This document shows, one piece after another, positions 23,400 to 35,479 of a DNA stretch of 64,000 nt. The position numbers were made by a program, and so were the translations under genes. How positions within the stretch are numbered: position 1 is the stretch's first letter; every line of letters starts with the position of its first letter. The notes under the pieces are model-generated. The model saw only the letters and a program-made list of their open reading frames with translations, was not told where the DNA came from and searched no databases. This DNA comes from Pterois miles (Eukaryota; Chordata; Actinopteri; Perciformes; Scorpaenidae), in assembly GCA_947000775.1 (NCBI GenBank), contig CAMQGK010000299.1:17736001-17800000 (forward strand), in the 5' to 3' direction.

Positions 23400-24060
23400 G
23401 GGGACGTGAAGCCACAGAAAGTGCAGCAGCGTTAAAGCACAAGAGTCCAGTGGCCGCTGTTTGTTTCGCTTGCTCCTGGGCGAGCGCTGGCATTTGTGTG
23501 CAGTGTGAATGTATTTGTGTATATGGCTTGAGTGGCAGGAGGCAGAGGGGCACTGCTAGCGGTGGTCAAACACAACAAGTGGAGGAGGAGGAGGGAGGAG
23601 GTGTACTGGTACCGAGGTGGTTTGTATATATATGTGTGTGTTGGGATGAAGATCAGACACGTTTAGCTGGGCACGTTGGCTTTAAGCGGCGTTTCAGCTG
23701 ACAACAGCTTGCCAACCAGAGGTCTTGCCTGCCACCGCCACCGCCACCACTCAGCTCTCTGATTCATCTGGCCCTATCAGTCCACTGCTATCTGTATCAA
23801 TCATTAGAAATCATTTATTTTTAGTGGGATGTAGCCTCTCGCCCTCCTCGCTGCCCTCTTGCCCCCTGTGGGCCCCTCTGCCTCGGAGCCCCTCACTAAT
23901 GAGTGTCAATCTGGAGGGCTGTGGCACTTTTACTGCAGACACCTCCCCTGACAAACGCAGGGCTTCAGTCAACATGAATCACACAAATGGACACCAGCAA
24001 AAGTGACAACCGTGCCATCCGCCGCCAAAAACCCCTCCCTCGTTTCCTCCCCAGCCTTTT
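23400..24060. other. non-repetitive GC-rich segment, candidate regulatory region
   Basis: No repeat or gene recognised. It contains a (CCGCCA)n patch near 23735 and mixed-composition unique sequence (CATTAGAAATCATTTATTTT, ACTAATGAGTGTCAATCTGG) of the type often found in conserved noncoding elements. Conservation cannot be tested here. Confidence 0.3.
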
Positions 24061-24159
24061 AAAAGTTTGTTAAAACTCAGAGCTGCTTTTTGCATTTCTT
24101 TTGATGGATGCATTTTCACAGCTTGATGCAGAAGACTAAATGCGTGTCTAAAACCACTC

Positions 24160-24560
24160 CATATAAGATAAGATGAAATAGTATTTTATTGATCCCCAGG
24201 GGGGAAATTGGGTGTTACAGCAGCGCTGATATAAAATAGCAAGTAGTACAGTGTAAAAAGTAAGAATAGGTAAAATAAATAAATAAAAATAGAATAAAAT
24301 AAAATAAAAATAGAATAAAATAAAATAAGAATAAAATAAATACAGGGTATATACAGCTATTATATAAGTCAAGGTAAAGTGGCAAGTTAAAGCGACAGTT
24401 ATGATATGGTGCATATGTATATAAGGTGCAGTCAAAAAAGTGGTAAATAGTACAGTGTAATATGGTTTAATAGTATAATATAATATAAGATATGATATGA
24501 TGATATTATATGGTATGGTATAGCATATAGCAGTTATATTAATATAATATAGCAGTTATA
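24160..24560 (+). mobile_element. family D retroposon with A-rich low-complexity tail
   Basis: Begins ATAAGATAAGATGAAATAGT, TTTATTGATCCCCAGGGG, GGAAATTGGG, then runs into AATAAAATAAA repeats (24270-24345) and TATA-rich satellite-like sequence. Confidence 0.6.
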
Positions 24561-24704
24561 GTATAGTGCAAGACAGATAGATATTTACTATATAGTGCAC
24601 TCTATTTACTCTCCACCATTTTAATTGAATGACCAAATTCTGAGTGTGAAATGAATGACGGCGTGAGCTTAATTCTGTGTTTCATTTGAACTGGGAATTC
24701 GAAA

Positions 24705-24850
24705 TTTTCCCTTTAAGGTACATTTTGTACATATAAAACATGTGTGATTGATTTGCGATTAATCATGATAAAATACTTGATATCAACTATTATTGCTAAC
24801 AATGACAAACTTGACTGGAGGAACCCATTAGGTTTTCTGACTTATTGTAC
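24705..24850. mobile_element. family B fragments
   Basis: An inverted 5' end (CCTTTAAGGTACATTTTG, GATTAATCATGATAAAATAC) next to a scrap of the 3' part (GAACCCATTAGGTTTTCTGA): a deleted or rearranged copy. Confidence 0.5.
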
Positions 24851-24929
24851 AAGAACACGGTCAGCTTGGCGTGACGTCATTTCCTGCCTGACTCTCCATT
24901 TCAGGTAAATGTAATGCAGCATTAGGCAA

Positions 24930-25735
24930 TGCAATGCTTTGAGCTAAATGCTAACGTTGGCATGCACACAGTGACATTAACAACATTTACAATGTTCACC
25001 ATCTCAGTTTAGCCTGTTAGCATGCTAACATTTGCTAATTAGCACTAAACACAAAGTACAGCTAAGGCCGATGGGTATGCCATAGGTTTTGCAGGAATTT
25101 GGTCGTAAACTAAAGTACTGGACAAATCAAACTTTTGACCTGATGTTGGCGTTAGATGAAAAGTTTGGGGATCATGAAAGTCAGCGTGGCTCATCCTCGG
25201 GGACCATGAATCTCTGTACCAAATTCCATGTTAATTCATGCAATAAATGTTGAGATATTTCACTGGATAATTCGCACCTGGCAACAGCGAAGTACGGCTT
25301 TTCTGCAGCCAGGAGGCATCTTTGTGTGTTTCATGCAGGAAGAGATTCTTCGTAACGTAGGTCAACATGTCACAGGAGTCGCAGGATCCTCTCTGGCTGC
25401 ACATTGCCGCTAAAAGCTAAACTTTTCCCAACTTTTGCTTGGCTGCGCTTTGCCGCAGAATCAAATGTTCGCAGCTCACTGAGCCTGGGAGCGGCCGCTG
25501 CAGCTTCTCATAGACATTGCATGGCAGCTCGCTGCAGGCCACACTTCACTGCTGCTCTGGTGTGATTTTGGTGTAAGGGGAAAATTTGACCTGCTAATGG
25601 CGCTAGATGAACAGTCAGGGGGTCACCAAAGTCATGGGGATTCATCCCCTGGGCATCATGGAGGAGATCTGCACCAAATTGTTGAGATATTTCAACCTGA
25701 ACCAAAGTGGTGGACTGCCTGACTGATAGATTATG
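24930..25735 (+). mobile_element. family F dispersed repeat, split by another sequence
   Basis: Left part 24930-25265 (GCATGCTAACATTTGCTAAT, CACAAAGTACAGCT, TTGACCTGATGTTGGCG, ATGTTGAGATATTTCACTGG), then about 290 bases of unrelated GC-rich DNA, then the rest (GGCGCTAGATGAACAGTCAG, TTGAGATATTTCAACC, GACCAAAGTGG-type end). Other copies are at 27.6 and 30.8 kb. Confidence 0.65.
25270..25555. other. GC-rich segment inserted in family F copy
   Basis: Unrelated to its flanks. Contains CATTGCCGCTAAAAGC, GCGCTTTGCCGCAG and GAGCGGCCGCTGCAG. Source not recognised; presumably another mobile element. Confidence 0.4.
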
Positions 25736-26089
25736 TTGTCCTGACATTATGTGGCCAAAAGCAATTTGGATACAACATAAACACAGACACTGGCGCCCTT
25801 TTCTGACAAACACTAATAGCATGGTTTGGACATTTACACCCAGCATAAAAAAAATCCATGCATCAACTGTGGCGGACCTCGGCTCAACTTGATTGGTGCT
25901 GTTTGTTGTATTGATAGTATTGATATGGGGTCAAACTCCGGTCAGTATTTAGACCACAGCCCCCCACCCCCCTTCTCCCCGGGATGCCTGGCATGACTAT
26001 TTGAAGGCTGCCACTGTGTGTGATGTATTTATGATGGTTTGTCACCACAGCATCTCACTGTAGTTCAACATTTCTGTTTTTTAATGGTC

Positions 26090-26480
26090 CTTTGTCTTGT
26101 ACAAATGAATCTGCTTGTGTTTTAAGTGTAGCGTACGTGTCTATCCTCTGTGTTCCTTTGATTCTCGGGACGTCGACGTATTCTAGTAACCCGGCGGACG
26201 TCAGAGATCTATTCTGGATCCCGGTGCAACAGCCGGCCAGCAACAGCAGCAGGGGGAAGGAATGCCGTCTGTCCGGACGCCTGAGCAGAGTGAACGCTGA
26301 TCCTGTTGGAGGAAGCGGAGATGGTAGCTCTCCTGTTTCATGGGTTGTGGAAGAGAGCGAGAGAGAGAGAAAAGGGGGAGTTGGACTGGGGACATGACGC
26401 TCATGAGAGTGAGAGTGGTGTTGGCGGCTGTGGTGGTGTTGGGGGGGCTGAAGGTATTTGGTTTGGTGCCAGTCGAGCCA
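26090..26480 (+). other. CpG-rich segment with 100-codon open frame, possible retroelement relic
   Basis: The plus frame reads ILGTSTYSSNPADVRDLFW and then a basic stretch (SSRGKECRLSGRLSR). The Arg-rich part is reminiscent of the start of fish LINE proteins, but the match is weak and from memory. The 212-codon minus frame over the same bases is low complexity. Confidence 0.2.
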
Positions 26481-26964
26481 GCTTTCTGACATGCCGCATT
26501 CCAGGAGATCAACACCACGGTGTTTCCTTTCACCCCCCACCAACCCACATCCACCACTCCGCAGCCCACCCCAATACCCAGCACCGTTTTTATTCAATAC
26601 ATCTTTATTGAACAAGAAAACACAATTATGTGTTATCATCTGAGCAACAAACATGTACCACAACAATGGAGAGTGGTCCAAACACTGAGTCAAATACAGG
26701 ACTAATATTCACCCAGTCTTCATCGAGTTAAACACACAAGGGAGAACATGACCTTTAAAGTAACACAATGGCATTATTGACAGACGAAATATCAATTGTT
26801 TCTCTCTGATGAAAATGATAAGCAATAAAACACTTTTTCAGTTCAGTACACTGATTTTTAAGGCTAAATTGTTGTGCAACATTGATGTGACTGAGTGTGT
26901 TCATTGACTTTATGACTTGTCTGTTCTTGGTTACTATGTTTAAACATTAATTATTACCTGGATT

Positions 26965-27105
26965 TGTAGAGTACTCAATTCTGATTGGTCAATCACGGCG
27001 CTCTACGGTCTGTTATTTCCTTATAGCAGAGCGACATATAACAGACTGTTACTATGGGCGTAGTTCTGATGTCGGACTGTGGTGGACTATTTTTGTGTCG
27101 AGTTG
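26965..27105 (+). mobile_element. family E element, left part
   Basis: Reads CTCAATTCTGATTGGTCAAT, CACGGCGCTCTACGG, GGGCGTAGTTCTGATGTCGG, ACTGTGGTGGACTATTTTTG, matching the 21.3 kb copy. Confidence 0.65.
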
Positions 27106-27604
27106 TCTCTGTACATTTTTCCTTAACTATCTCGTAATTTTCTGCAATATTGTCTTTTGCCATTGTTCAGTTTATAAACAAGAATTTTGCTTCAGCTTTT
27201 CCTCATGATGCCTTAAAAATATATTTCCAACAATGCATGTCCTGTATACTTAATACTTTGAAGAAGAAACTGGGAGTGCTGCTCTGGGTCAAGTAGTAAA
27301 ATAATACTGACAGTCCAGCTTATTTTGAGAGGAAGTCCTTATAGGATGGCAGTCTGGAGAACATTCAAGTGGTTATCGTTTGGGTGAGATGAAGACATGT
27401 TGAGTTTGCTCATTTGAAGGCACCATGAAATGCACTAACATGCAGCCAGACCGGCTACGTAAACAAAGCACAGACAAACTGTGATTACAGCACACACAGA
27501 GGACTTCATACTCTGCTCCGGTAGACATACTCCTCTTTATAGCCCCTTTAATCAAAACTTAAGAGTCTGCAGCCATGCTAGCAGCTGTGTGAAGCTGTCA
27601 CAAC

Positions 27605-27765
27605 ATTACAGAAATACTTTGAGCTAAATGCTATGGTTAGCATGCTAATATGCTACTGTTTAGCAGGTATAAAGTTTACCATCTTCATCATCTTAATATA
27701 GTTTGTTAGAATGCTAACATTTGTGAAGCACAAAGCACACCTGAAGCTGACGGGACTGTCAGCTA
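27605..27765 (+). mobile_element. family F dispersed repeat, left fragment
   Basis: Matches the 24.9 kb copy: TGAGCTAAATGCTATGG, TTAGCATGCTAATATG, GTTTGTTAGAATGCTAACAT. Confidence 0.6.
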
Positions 27766-27859
27766 TTGAAGCTGTACTGCTATCATCCGCTGCTCCCTTG
27801 CTAGCTAGCTAACTGTGCTAACTTGCTGCTGTAGTTAGGCTAATTATGTGGTATTTCTC

Positions 27860-28279
27860 AACAGGTCGATGCTGTTGCCTCATGATGGCCTGGTGGAGTC
27901 TGTGCTGCTGCCGTCTGGATTTATCACTCCTGCCCTCACGTTAGCTGTAAAGTTAGGCCTCAAACACCTCAAGCCTGAAGCTGAAGCTTTCCTGTGTGGC
28001 TTCCTGGCTGTCTGGGACCACAGAGACTCATCCAGAAAGGTTTCACTGAGATGCGGGACGTCACTGCTTCACTTCGACAAGCTAAGTGTTTGCTTTTATT
28101 GGCTTTTATTTGCAAGTCTTGGCTTTGGTTCAGTCTGTGTTTGTGTGCCTGGAAATGTCAGAAAGCTGTGCGTTCTTGCGCTGCTGCAAAGTGCAATATT
28201 TTCACTGGTATTGGTTGTTGCATTCATGTGTTTTATAGTGGCTGAAATTTGTTTTCATTTGGTTGTTTTGGCATTGTGA
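27860..28279 (+). other. open frame of unknown nature
   Basis: The first in-frame ATG lies 24 bases inside a longer open stretch preceded by TTTCTCAACAG, an acceptable acceptor. It reads MLLPHDGLVESVLLPSG and PALTLAVKLGLKHLKPEAEA, then turns hydrophobic. No family recognised, no clear donor, and the second half is low complexity. Possibly chance. Confidence 0.15.
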
Positions 28280-29030
28280 TGGTTTAATGCTATTGATGAT
28301 TGAGGCATCTGGCCTGAACTGGTTTTATACATATATTCCCTTTATGTTGTGTCCATTGTTTCATTTAAGCGAATTGCAAACTAATTAGTGCTGTAGAGGC
28401 TGTTTTTAGAAATGTAAACATGACCTGTCTTGACACATAGTTCTTCAGTGTAGCCTACTGTTGCCTTTATGGGATTTTCATAGCTTTTGTCACACTAAAG
28501 GTAGTTACAATTATTTGAAGCATTACAAACTGAAAAGCTGTGGATTTATGTGTGAACTTCTTCCAATTACTGTGATTGCATCCACAGTGATCTCCTGAGC
28601 ATCTGCTCTGTGAGTTACACACACCTGATGCTAAATTTACACTTTATACTGACAGTCATGTGGCACTTATCAACACTATAATTCAAGCGATGGATTCTTG
28701 TGAATTTAATGTGTTAGCAGCTAATTACCTGCTGCCATGTGGGGTTGATGCGTCTTAACTTGCTGCAGTTTATCAGGTGGGTTGTTGGGTATCCATGTTA
28801 CCTCACATTATAGCAGATATTACTGTAATGGTTGGAAGTGCTCGGTCCGGGAATGGCCTCACATTGTAGCTTTCACAGCTCTGTATCTAATGTGGTTTTT
28901 CATCTGCTGATGGTGTTTGTGGAGAGTGACAACATTACAGCCATGGCACCAAACGCCACTACTGTATTCCCAAGACGTTTATTTAAATGTGCTGTTAGTT
29001 TTCTTCTTTAAACTTAAAACAAGAGAGTAG
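28280..29030. other. intergenic, no gene seen
   Basis: Unremarkable AT-leaning sequence with no repeat I can assign. Confidence 0.6.
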
Positions 29031-29039
29031 ACTTTCATT

Positions 29040-29500
29040 TTACATTTTATGTCCTTATCAGAGATAAACTTTATATTTAAGGATACTTGGTTTATACTGA
29101 CACGTTTACAGACAAGTGTAAGTATATTTGGGCCAAGTAAGTTCACAGTAAACACAAGTATTCTTGCAGTAAAAACTATTAAACTAGTAGTTTACGGAGA
29201 GTATACGGCAATATACAGTTTACCTGTAATTTCACTTGTAGTATAGTTCATATTATAGTTGCAGTACTTGGATGTAAATTAGTTGTGTACTTGTTTACTA
29301 CTCTTACATGTAAAATATACTTAAAAGTATATTTTCATAAACTAAAAAAGGGACAAGAGGTGTTTAAGTTGTACAAGTTCTTACAAGTATACTACGAGTA
29401 CATTGATACTGATATACTTACAGTAAAGTATACTTGGGATTATACTTGATTTATACTGAAGTTAACTTCATAAACTAAATTTGAGGTATACTTTTTTGTA
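29040..29500. mobile_element. element rich in AAGTATACTT-type palindromes
   Basis: AGTATACTT and its variants recur at least eight times in both orientations, and TTTATACTGA is shared by both ends (29091, 29450). Looks like a non-coding DNA transposon or palindromic satellite. Confidence 0.55.
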
Positions 29501-30780
29501 AAGACAACGACTGGGTGAGAACCCACAGGTGTGGGTTAGGGTTAGCTAACAGTGTTACAGTGTGGATGGACTTAAAAAACATCTATATCTGTTTAAGTGT
29601 ATATTTAGAGTATTTTCCCTGTTTTATCTTGCTGTCAGACAGGCCTTTCCTTCTCCTTTCTGACAGGGAACTGAACAAACTGCCTTAACTGACAAAAACA
29701 GTAGAGATAAGTCTCACTTTCTGTTCAGTTTGCTGTCAGAAAATACTCAAAATATAGCATACACATACATGGATATGAATCTGTCTTATAGGTGGCTAAA
29801 GTATGTTTTTCTGCCATCCCATCCACAGCAGTACGGTACATTGTTTTGCTCCTGTGTTTGTACTCCTGTCGGTTTCTCCAAACTGGGGGCACTGTCATCA
29901 ATACAATACATTGTTTTATTAATAAGAGGAAAAAAGCCTGCTAACGTCCTACATGTATTTATTCGATTTATCAAACATATTTCTTTGACATGGCTGGTTT
30001 AAGATAATATCAGGCGATGTGGAAATGGCAGTAAAAATGTTCAGTAATGTTCATTTACATGTGAATTCACTCTTCTCACAAGTTCTAGAAAAGGCTTGTT
30101 GTGAATAGGGTCATTTTTCAGTTTCAAAAGTGGGTCTCCAGAGACAAACAGTTTGGGAAACACTGGTGTATTCTGCTAAATACTACTGCTGCTCAGGGAG
30201 GACTTTGTAACACGGCTGAAATGCCACCGATGATGTGGTTTCAACATTTCAGTTTCAGACCTGAATATTTCCATGTGTAAACGTCGATTTCTGCTAATGA
30301 CTCAGACGGCAGGATCTGAGGTGACATTTTGAAGTGACATTTTAAACTTCAGGGTACATTATGTGCCAGGCATCTGGTGTTGCATCTTGGTCTTCCAGAT
30401 GCCCTTGAGCAAAGCTCTGATGCCCAACCTGCTGCGGGGCGTGTAAGAGTTGTATGTACGGGAGTATTATCTGTGTGCCTTCAGCAGGAATCTGTGAAAA
30501 ACGCAAAACAGGTTTCCCCATGGTAAACAACAGTAAATTTGATCTTTTACAAAATAATAATAATATATTTCTCATTAATACATTTCTAATCACACTATGA
30601 TACTCACATGAACATGCTGGGTATGAAAACCATCACATCCCATCAGACCTTTTCCCTTTTCTTATTGTGTGAATGTGTAAGTGCAAGACAGCTGATGGAG
30701 GCAAATGTATTATATTCTTCTGTAATCACCTTTATTTAACTTAATCAGAAATACAGCATTATAGAAGTGATTTTAGTGGC
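29501..30780. other. intergenic, no gene seen
   Basis: ATG-led frames of 60-90 codons here overlap on opposite strands and match nothing I know. Confidence 0.6.
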
Positions 30781-30784
30781 TCTA

Positions 30785-31130
30785 GGGATGGCAATCCACC
30801 AGCTGAAATATCTCAACAACTACTGGATGAGTTGCTGTGAAATGGAGGGAAGAGGATGAAACCTACAGCCTCTGGTGATCCCGACTTGACATTTGTGATT
30901 TTGAGTGAAATGTCTCGACAATCGTTGAATGGATTTTTATGAAGTTTGCTGCAGATATTTATCTTTCCCTCCAAATTAGCTGTAATAAAATTTAGCAATC
31001 CTAAATGTACTTTTCTGGCTATTTCTCAAGTACTTTGGTTTATGACCAGATACCTGCGAAACTATTTCTCTTCAGTCTCAACAGTACTTTGTGTTTTGTG
31101 CTAATTACCAGGCTAACAAACTAAACTAAG
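30785..31130 (-). mobile_element. family F dispersed repeat, inverted copy
   Basis: Begins GGGATGGCAATCCACCAGCT and continues with inverted-family landmarks: ATATCTCAACAACTACTGGA, GTGAAATGTCTCGACAATCG, CAAGTACTTTGGTTTATGAC, GTACTTTGTGTTTTGTGCTA. Confidence 0.65.
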
Positions 31131-31147
31131 GTGGTCACAGTGGGTTA

Positions 31148-31716
31148 GCTCCATTTCTGAGAAGTGAAGCCAATGCTGAAGTGCTTTAAACTTGTACTCT
31201 TTCTAACAGCCAGCAGGGGGCGACTCCTCTGGCTGCTAAAAGAAGTCTGATTGTATAGAAGTCTGTGAGAAAATGATCCTACTTCTCACTTGATTTATTA
31301 CCTCAGTAAACACTGTAAACATGAGTTTATGGTCTCAATCTTCAATACAGCATGACGTTCATTATTATTTAGTAAATTATGGTCCCATTTAGAGTTAAAA
31401 TAGACCATAAAGCAGGGGATGCTTTAGGGCGGGGCTACCTTGTGATTGACAGGTCGCTACCACGGCGTTGTCTGGTCTGTGTTTTGTCTTAAAACTTTAA
31501 CCCCTTCACAGAGTGTTTTCACTTCCTGACAGTTAATTATAGCGTCTTTGGTCACATAAAAATAGCTCCACCCACTTGCGTCACTTCCGGTTGACAACAA
31601 AAACAACATGGCAACGACCAAAATGCCAAACTTGAGACTTCAAAACTGTAGTCCACAAACCAATAGGTGTCGTCACGGTGACTATGTCTACTTCTTATAC
31701 AGTATATAGTCTGTGG
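31148..31716 (+). mobile_element. family C dispersed element, near full length
   Basis: Shares nearly its whole length with 50075-50656: AAGTGCTTTAAACTTG, CAGCCAGCAGGGGGCGACTC, ATTATGGTCCCATTTAGAGT, GGGCGGGGCTACCTTGTGAT, CAACATGGCAACGACCAAAA, ending in CTTCTTATACAGTATATAGT. No coding capacity. Confidence 0.8.
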
Positions 31717-31979
31717 ATGGTCACCATCTTTCCTGCATGTTTGCATTATTATTGAGAGCATGTTGCATTTAGTTCAAAGCACTGCTGTGCAAACATATAA
31801 ATGCCTCTTAAAGAAGTGATATCAGATGATTGATATGCAGATTATAGTCTTTTTATGATTGCACTGTATGCCTGTGTGATTGTGTGATTTTTGTGTGTAA
31901 AAGCAGGAGGTTTTGTGTGGCCACGGGTAGTTTTACCAATTTTCCTGTGTGCATGTGTGTATTTTTATGAATCTGTGCA

Positions 31980-32350
31980 TGTGTGAGTGCGTGCACGCCT
32001 GTGTGAGCGCAGAGTGGCGGACGGTCTGTCAGCTCAGGTTAAACTGATGCTGAGTGGCCACACCTCGGGGGCGTGCAGGCCTGCGAGGCGGGCTCTCTCT
32101 CATCAGCAGCATTAGGCCGCCGTGTGTGATGGCTGCTGACCCCCGGCGGAGCGCTGGCTGTGACGGTTTGGCCGGTGTTGGGCACCAATAATGCCAGGTT
32201 CTGGGCTCACTTCCTGCCAGGAGCAGCCCTCACTCTCCTGATGTCAAATAGTAAGTGGCGATGGCAAAGATGGCACTTTGGTTAATTTGTGTGGGTCCTC
32301 ATCAAGGACACCCTGTTAAAATGCCCCGTGTGACTGAGTCATCGACCACG
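31980..32350. other. non-repetitive GC-rich segment
   Basis: Unique-looking sequence (GCATTAGGCCGCCGTGTG, GGTGTTGGGCACCAATAATG) with no frame of interest. A candidate cis-regulatory element on composition only. Confidence 0.25.
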
Positions 32351-33235
32351 GAGGAGATGGATGACAGGGAGGCAGTGTCGGCAAAGTAGCTTGAACATTT
32401 CCTCATTTTCAAGAGTGAATTAAAAGGTCACTTGTTACAGTTTGGATCTAATTCTTGTAGATTTAGCCACCGACTCTACTAGTTCCGGTAACTTTCTACC
32501 AGCCAGGTTAAGTGCTAAGATCCTGGCAACCAGCAACATCACCTATAGGTGCTCTATACGATATCCAAAGCATTATTTTATAGCAGCACACAACTGTTGT
32601 CTATGTAAAGTCACAGAGGAGTAATGTCTGCCTGAGCAGAGAATGAAGTCTCTCTTGTCTTTGTTTTGTTGACATCGCCTGGCCAGCCACATGTGCCATT
32701 TAATGCATGTTTGTGCATGTGAGCAGCCCATTGGCTAACTCATGACCGCTGGCAGCGCAGCACCCAGATTTGGCTATTAGTGCGTTTTACAAGTTTTAGG
32801 ACCTAATGATTTAAATAAGGGCTAGTAGAGTGTTCATACTGGGAAGTTGGTTTCCCTCAAAAAAATAATATCCTGAGTTGTAGATGTCTCTTTCTCAATG
32901 TACGTCTATGGGAAAAAGTCTCTTTGGACCCACACAACAGACACAGAGCTACAACCGTGTCCGTCGTGTGACGTACTGTTTGGAGCCCATGGAACCTCAT
33001 TTATCGGTGCATAATAAGTTAAGTTTTGTCATGTCTTTGCATTTCCTGCATTGTTACCCACTTGTTAGCTTGCTAAACTGTTAGCCTCTGTGGCTTCTAG
33101 CCTCAGACAGTAATGTTAATATTGCCGTTGCTTAGCAGCGGTGTTCTTCACAACTTAACAACTTGAATGTGTTCACGAATTCCCATCTCGTAAACTCAAG
33201 CTCCATTTGAAGGCACCAAAATTCACGGTAACGGC
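32351..33235. other. intergenic, no gene seen
   Basis: Nothing assignable in this stretch. Confidence 0.6.
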
Positions 33236-33238
33236 TGC

Positions 33239-33425
33239 AATGACAGTGGGTTTAGGCAACAAAACCACTTAGTTAGGTTTAGGAAAAACACCACGGTTGG
33301 GCTTAAAAGAAATGTAAACTAAATGAAATACATGTGTAAACATGTCACAAACGTAACTTCAAAATAACTCTTTGGGACACAAACACTGATTTCCTGGTTG
33401 AAAGTCCTGTGTTTGTTGCTAGCAA
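33239..33425 (+). mobile_element. family A dispersed repeat
   Basis: GGGTTTAGGCAACAAAACCA, CTTAGTTAGGTTTAGG, ACCACGGTTGGGCTTAAA, then GGGACACAAACACTGATTTC and AAAGTCCTGTGTTTG. Confidence 0.7.
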
Positions 33426-34456
33426 TTATGTTGGTGAGTTAAACAGAAACAACGGCTAAACCTATAGAAATAAGACCCATGTTGTAATAAACTAGAAGCT
33501 ACTAGCTGAAATAGATAGGTTACTAATAATTAAACTCTTTTTTTCTTGCTTTGAAAGGTCCGACTTTACACTAAGTTTACACCACTTTAGAGTATGAGAA
33601 TTTCTTGTAGTTCCTTTATGTTTTATACCATATATAAAACAATCTAGGCAACACTAAGGTGGATCAAGTTCAGATCTATAATCTGTGAAGGGATCCGTTT
33701 GGCTCCCTGTTGTGTGACGGTCAACAACGACAGCAGGTGCACCACAGGGAAGAACAACAGGGAGGCAAGGCCACCACCAGCAAATGACCCCTGCCACAAA
33801 CAACAATGAAAAAGGCCGGCTTTTGGAGCCTTGAAAATATGAAGTGACAAAGGGTGCCCTTTGTGTGGGAATTGACATGGTACAAGGCTGACACTGTGCA
33901 CCCTCTAGGGGTTGATCTTCCAGTCAGGATCAAATGCCAAAACTAGGTCAGTGGGAAGAGAGGAAGAAAGAGACGGGGAGGGGGGATTCTTAATATTTAG
34001 AAAAATATTTTAGTGCTCAACACCTGCAGCAGAATACAGTCAAATACTCCCTTATCATCCACTCATCTACCACTTTGAAACATCTGTAGCAAAGTCAAAG
34101 CTGACAGTTTTATCAGATAGACAACACCGGCAGCTAGAAGACAATGACAGTCTTATAGTTTTTGTTGTCAGCGTTGGTTTGCTCCGTGCTCTTGAGAGGG
34201 CACCTGTGGTTGTTACTGCAGATCCGCCACACAAACAAAGGACAACTGATACCGACAAAGACAGCATGGGAAGCGTTTCATCAGGACGTCATCCAGGACC
34301 ATTAGAGAAGAATTGGAGAAGTACCGAACGTTAGCATCAAATGAAATATTCATATGAAAAACATATTCTTTGATTTATTGTAAGATTTATTTAGATCAGT
34401 TGCCAATTGTCTATTTAATTTCAGCCGTCTTCTAAAAGAAACTTACATTAACATTA
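33426..34456. other. intergenic, no gene seen
   Basis: Overlapping minus frames at 33.64-33.93 kb are Cys/Leu-rich and unassigned. No repeat recognised. Confidence 0.55.
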
Positions 34457-35085
34457 GTGCTGTCAATCGATTAAAATAGTTAATTGCAATTAATCAGACA
34501 TTTTTTATCTGTTCAAAATGTACCTTAAATGGGGATTTGTCAAGTATTTAATACTCTTATCAACATGGGAGTGGACAAATATGCTGCTTTGTTCAAATGT
34601 ATGTATATATTTATTATAAGAAATCGATCAACAACACAAAACAATGACAAATATTGTCCAGAAACATGGCAAACTGCAGCCCAACAAGCAACAACAGCTG
34701 TCAGTGTGTCAGTGTGCTGACTTGACTATGACTTGATCCAGACTGACTGGGACTATCATAAAGTGGGCATGTCTGTAAAGGGGAGACTGGTGGGGACCCA
34801 AAGAACCCATTTACATTCACACATTTGGAGGTCGGAGGTCAGGGGAGTCATTTGACAACTGTTTTCCCTCACCAAAATTTTGCACGTTTGGAACGTTATT
34901 TAACCTCCTTCAAGACAAGCTAGTTTGACATGTTTGGTACCAACAGACTCATTAGGGTTTCTAGTTTCATGTAATATCAATATCTTCACTAGCTTTAAAA
35001 CTGAGCCTGCTACAACCTCCGAAACCTTCTTAAAAACTAATATGCTTTAACATGTAGTTTTTTATAATCAATTAATCGATTTAAC
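34457..35085 (+). mobile_element. family B dispersed element, long copy
   Basis: Begins GTGCTGTCAATCGATTAAAA and ends near AATCAATTAATCGATTTAAC. It carries the uninterrupted sequence CAACAAGCAACAACAGCTGT (34682-34701), the empty form of the insertion site seen at 38.9 kb. Confidence 0.8.
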
Positions 35086-35479
35086 ATTTATCAGGCAAAA
35101 CCCTGATGATGTTCTGCATTTCTCTGTTTTATATTGTCATGTATGAAATATCTTCACCGTGGTGTATAGAAAAGAGTGATGGGCATTTATTAATTTCCTG
35201 ATTGATTAATCAAATAAACTATTTGTCAGATTAAGTGATGATGAAAACAATAACTGTTTCCTAATGGAAATATTCTCCGCATAGATTTGGTTGTATTGGT
35301 TTACTTAACTGTGTCATAAAAAAAGAGATAATGTAATTACCCACAATCGTCATTTTAATTAAAATCAGCAAGGGAGACTGTTGCAAGGTAAAGCTCCAAT
35401 ATTTCACCCCCAAATAAGGGTTATGCATGTTTGTAATTTGTGCTAACAAGGTTGAATGCCAACTTCTTTCTTCCCCGCT

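Noticed and set aside
26055..26693. 212-codon minus frame
   Set aside because: Dominated by Ser/His/Pro low complexity and overlapped by several frames on both strands; no domain.
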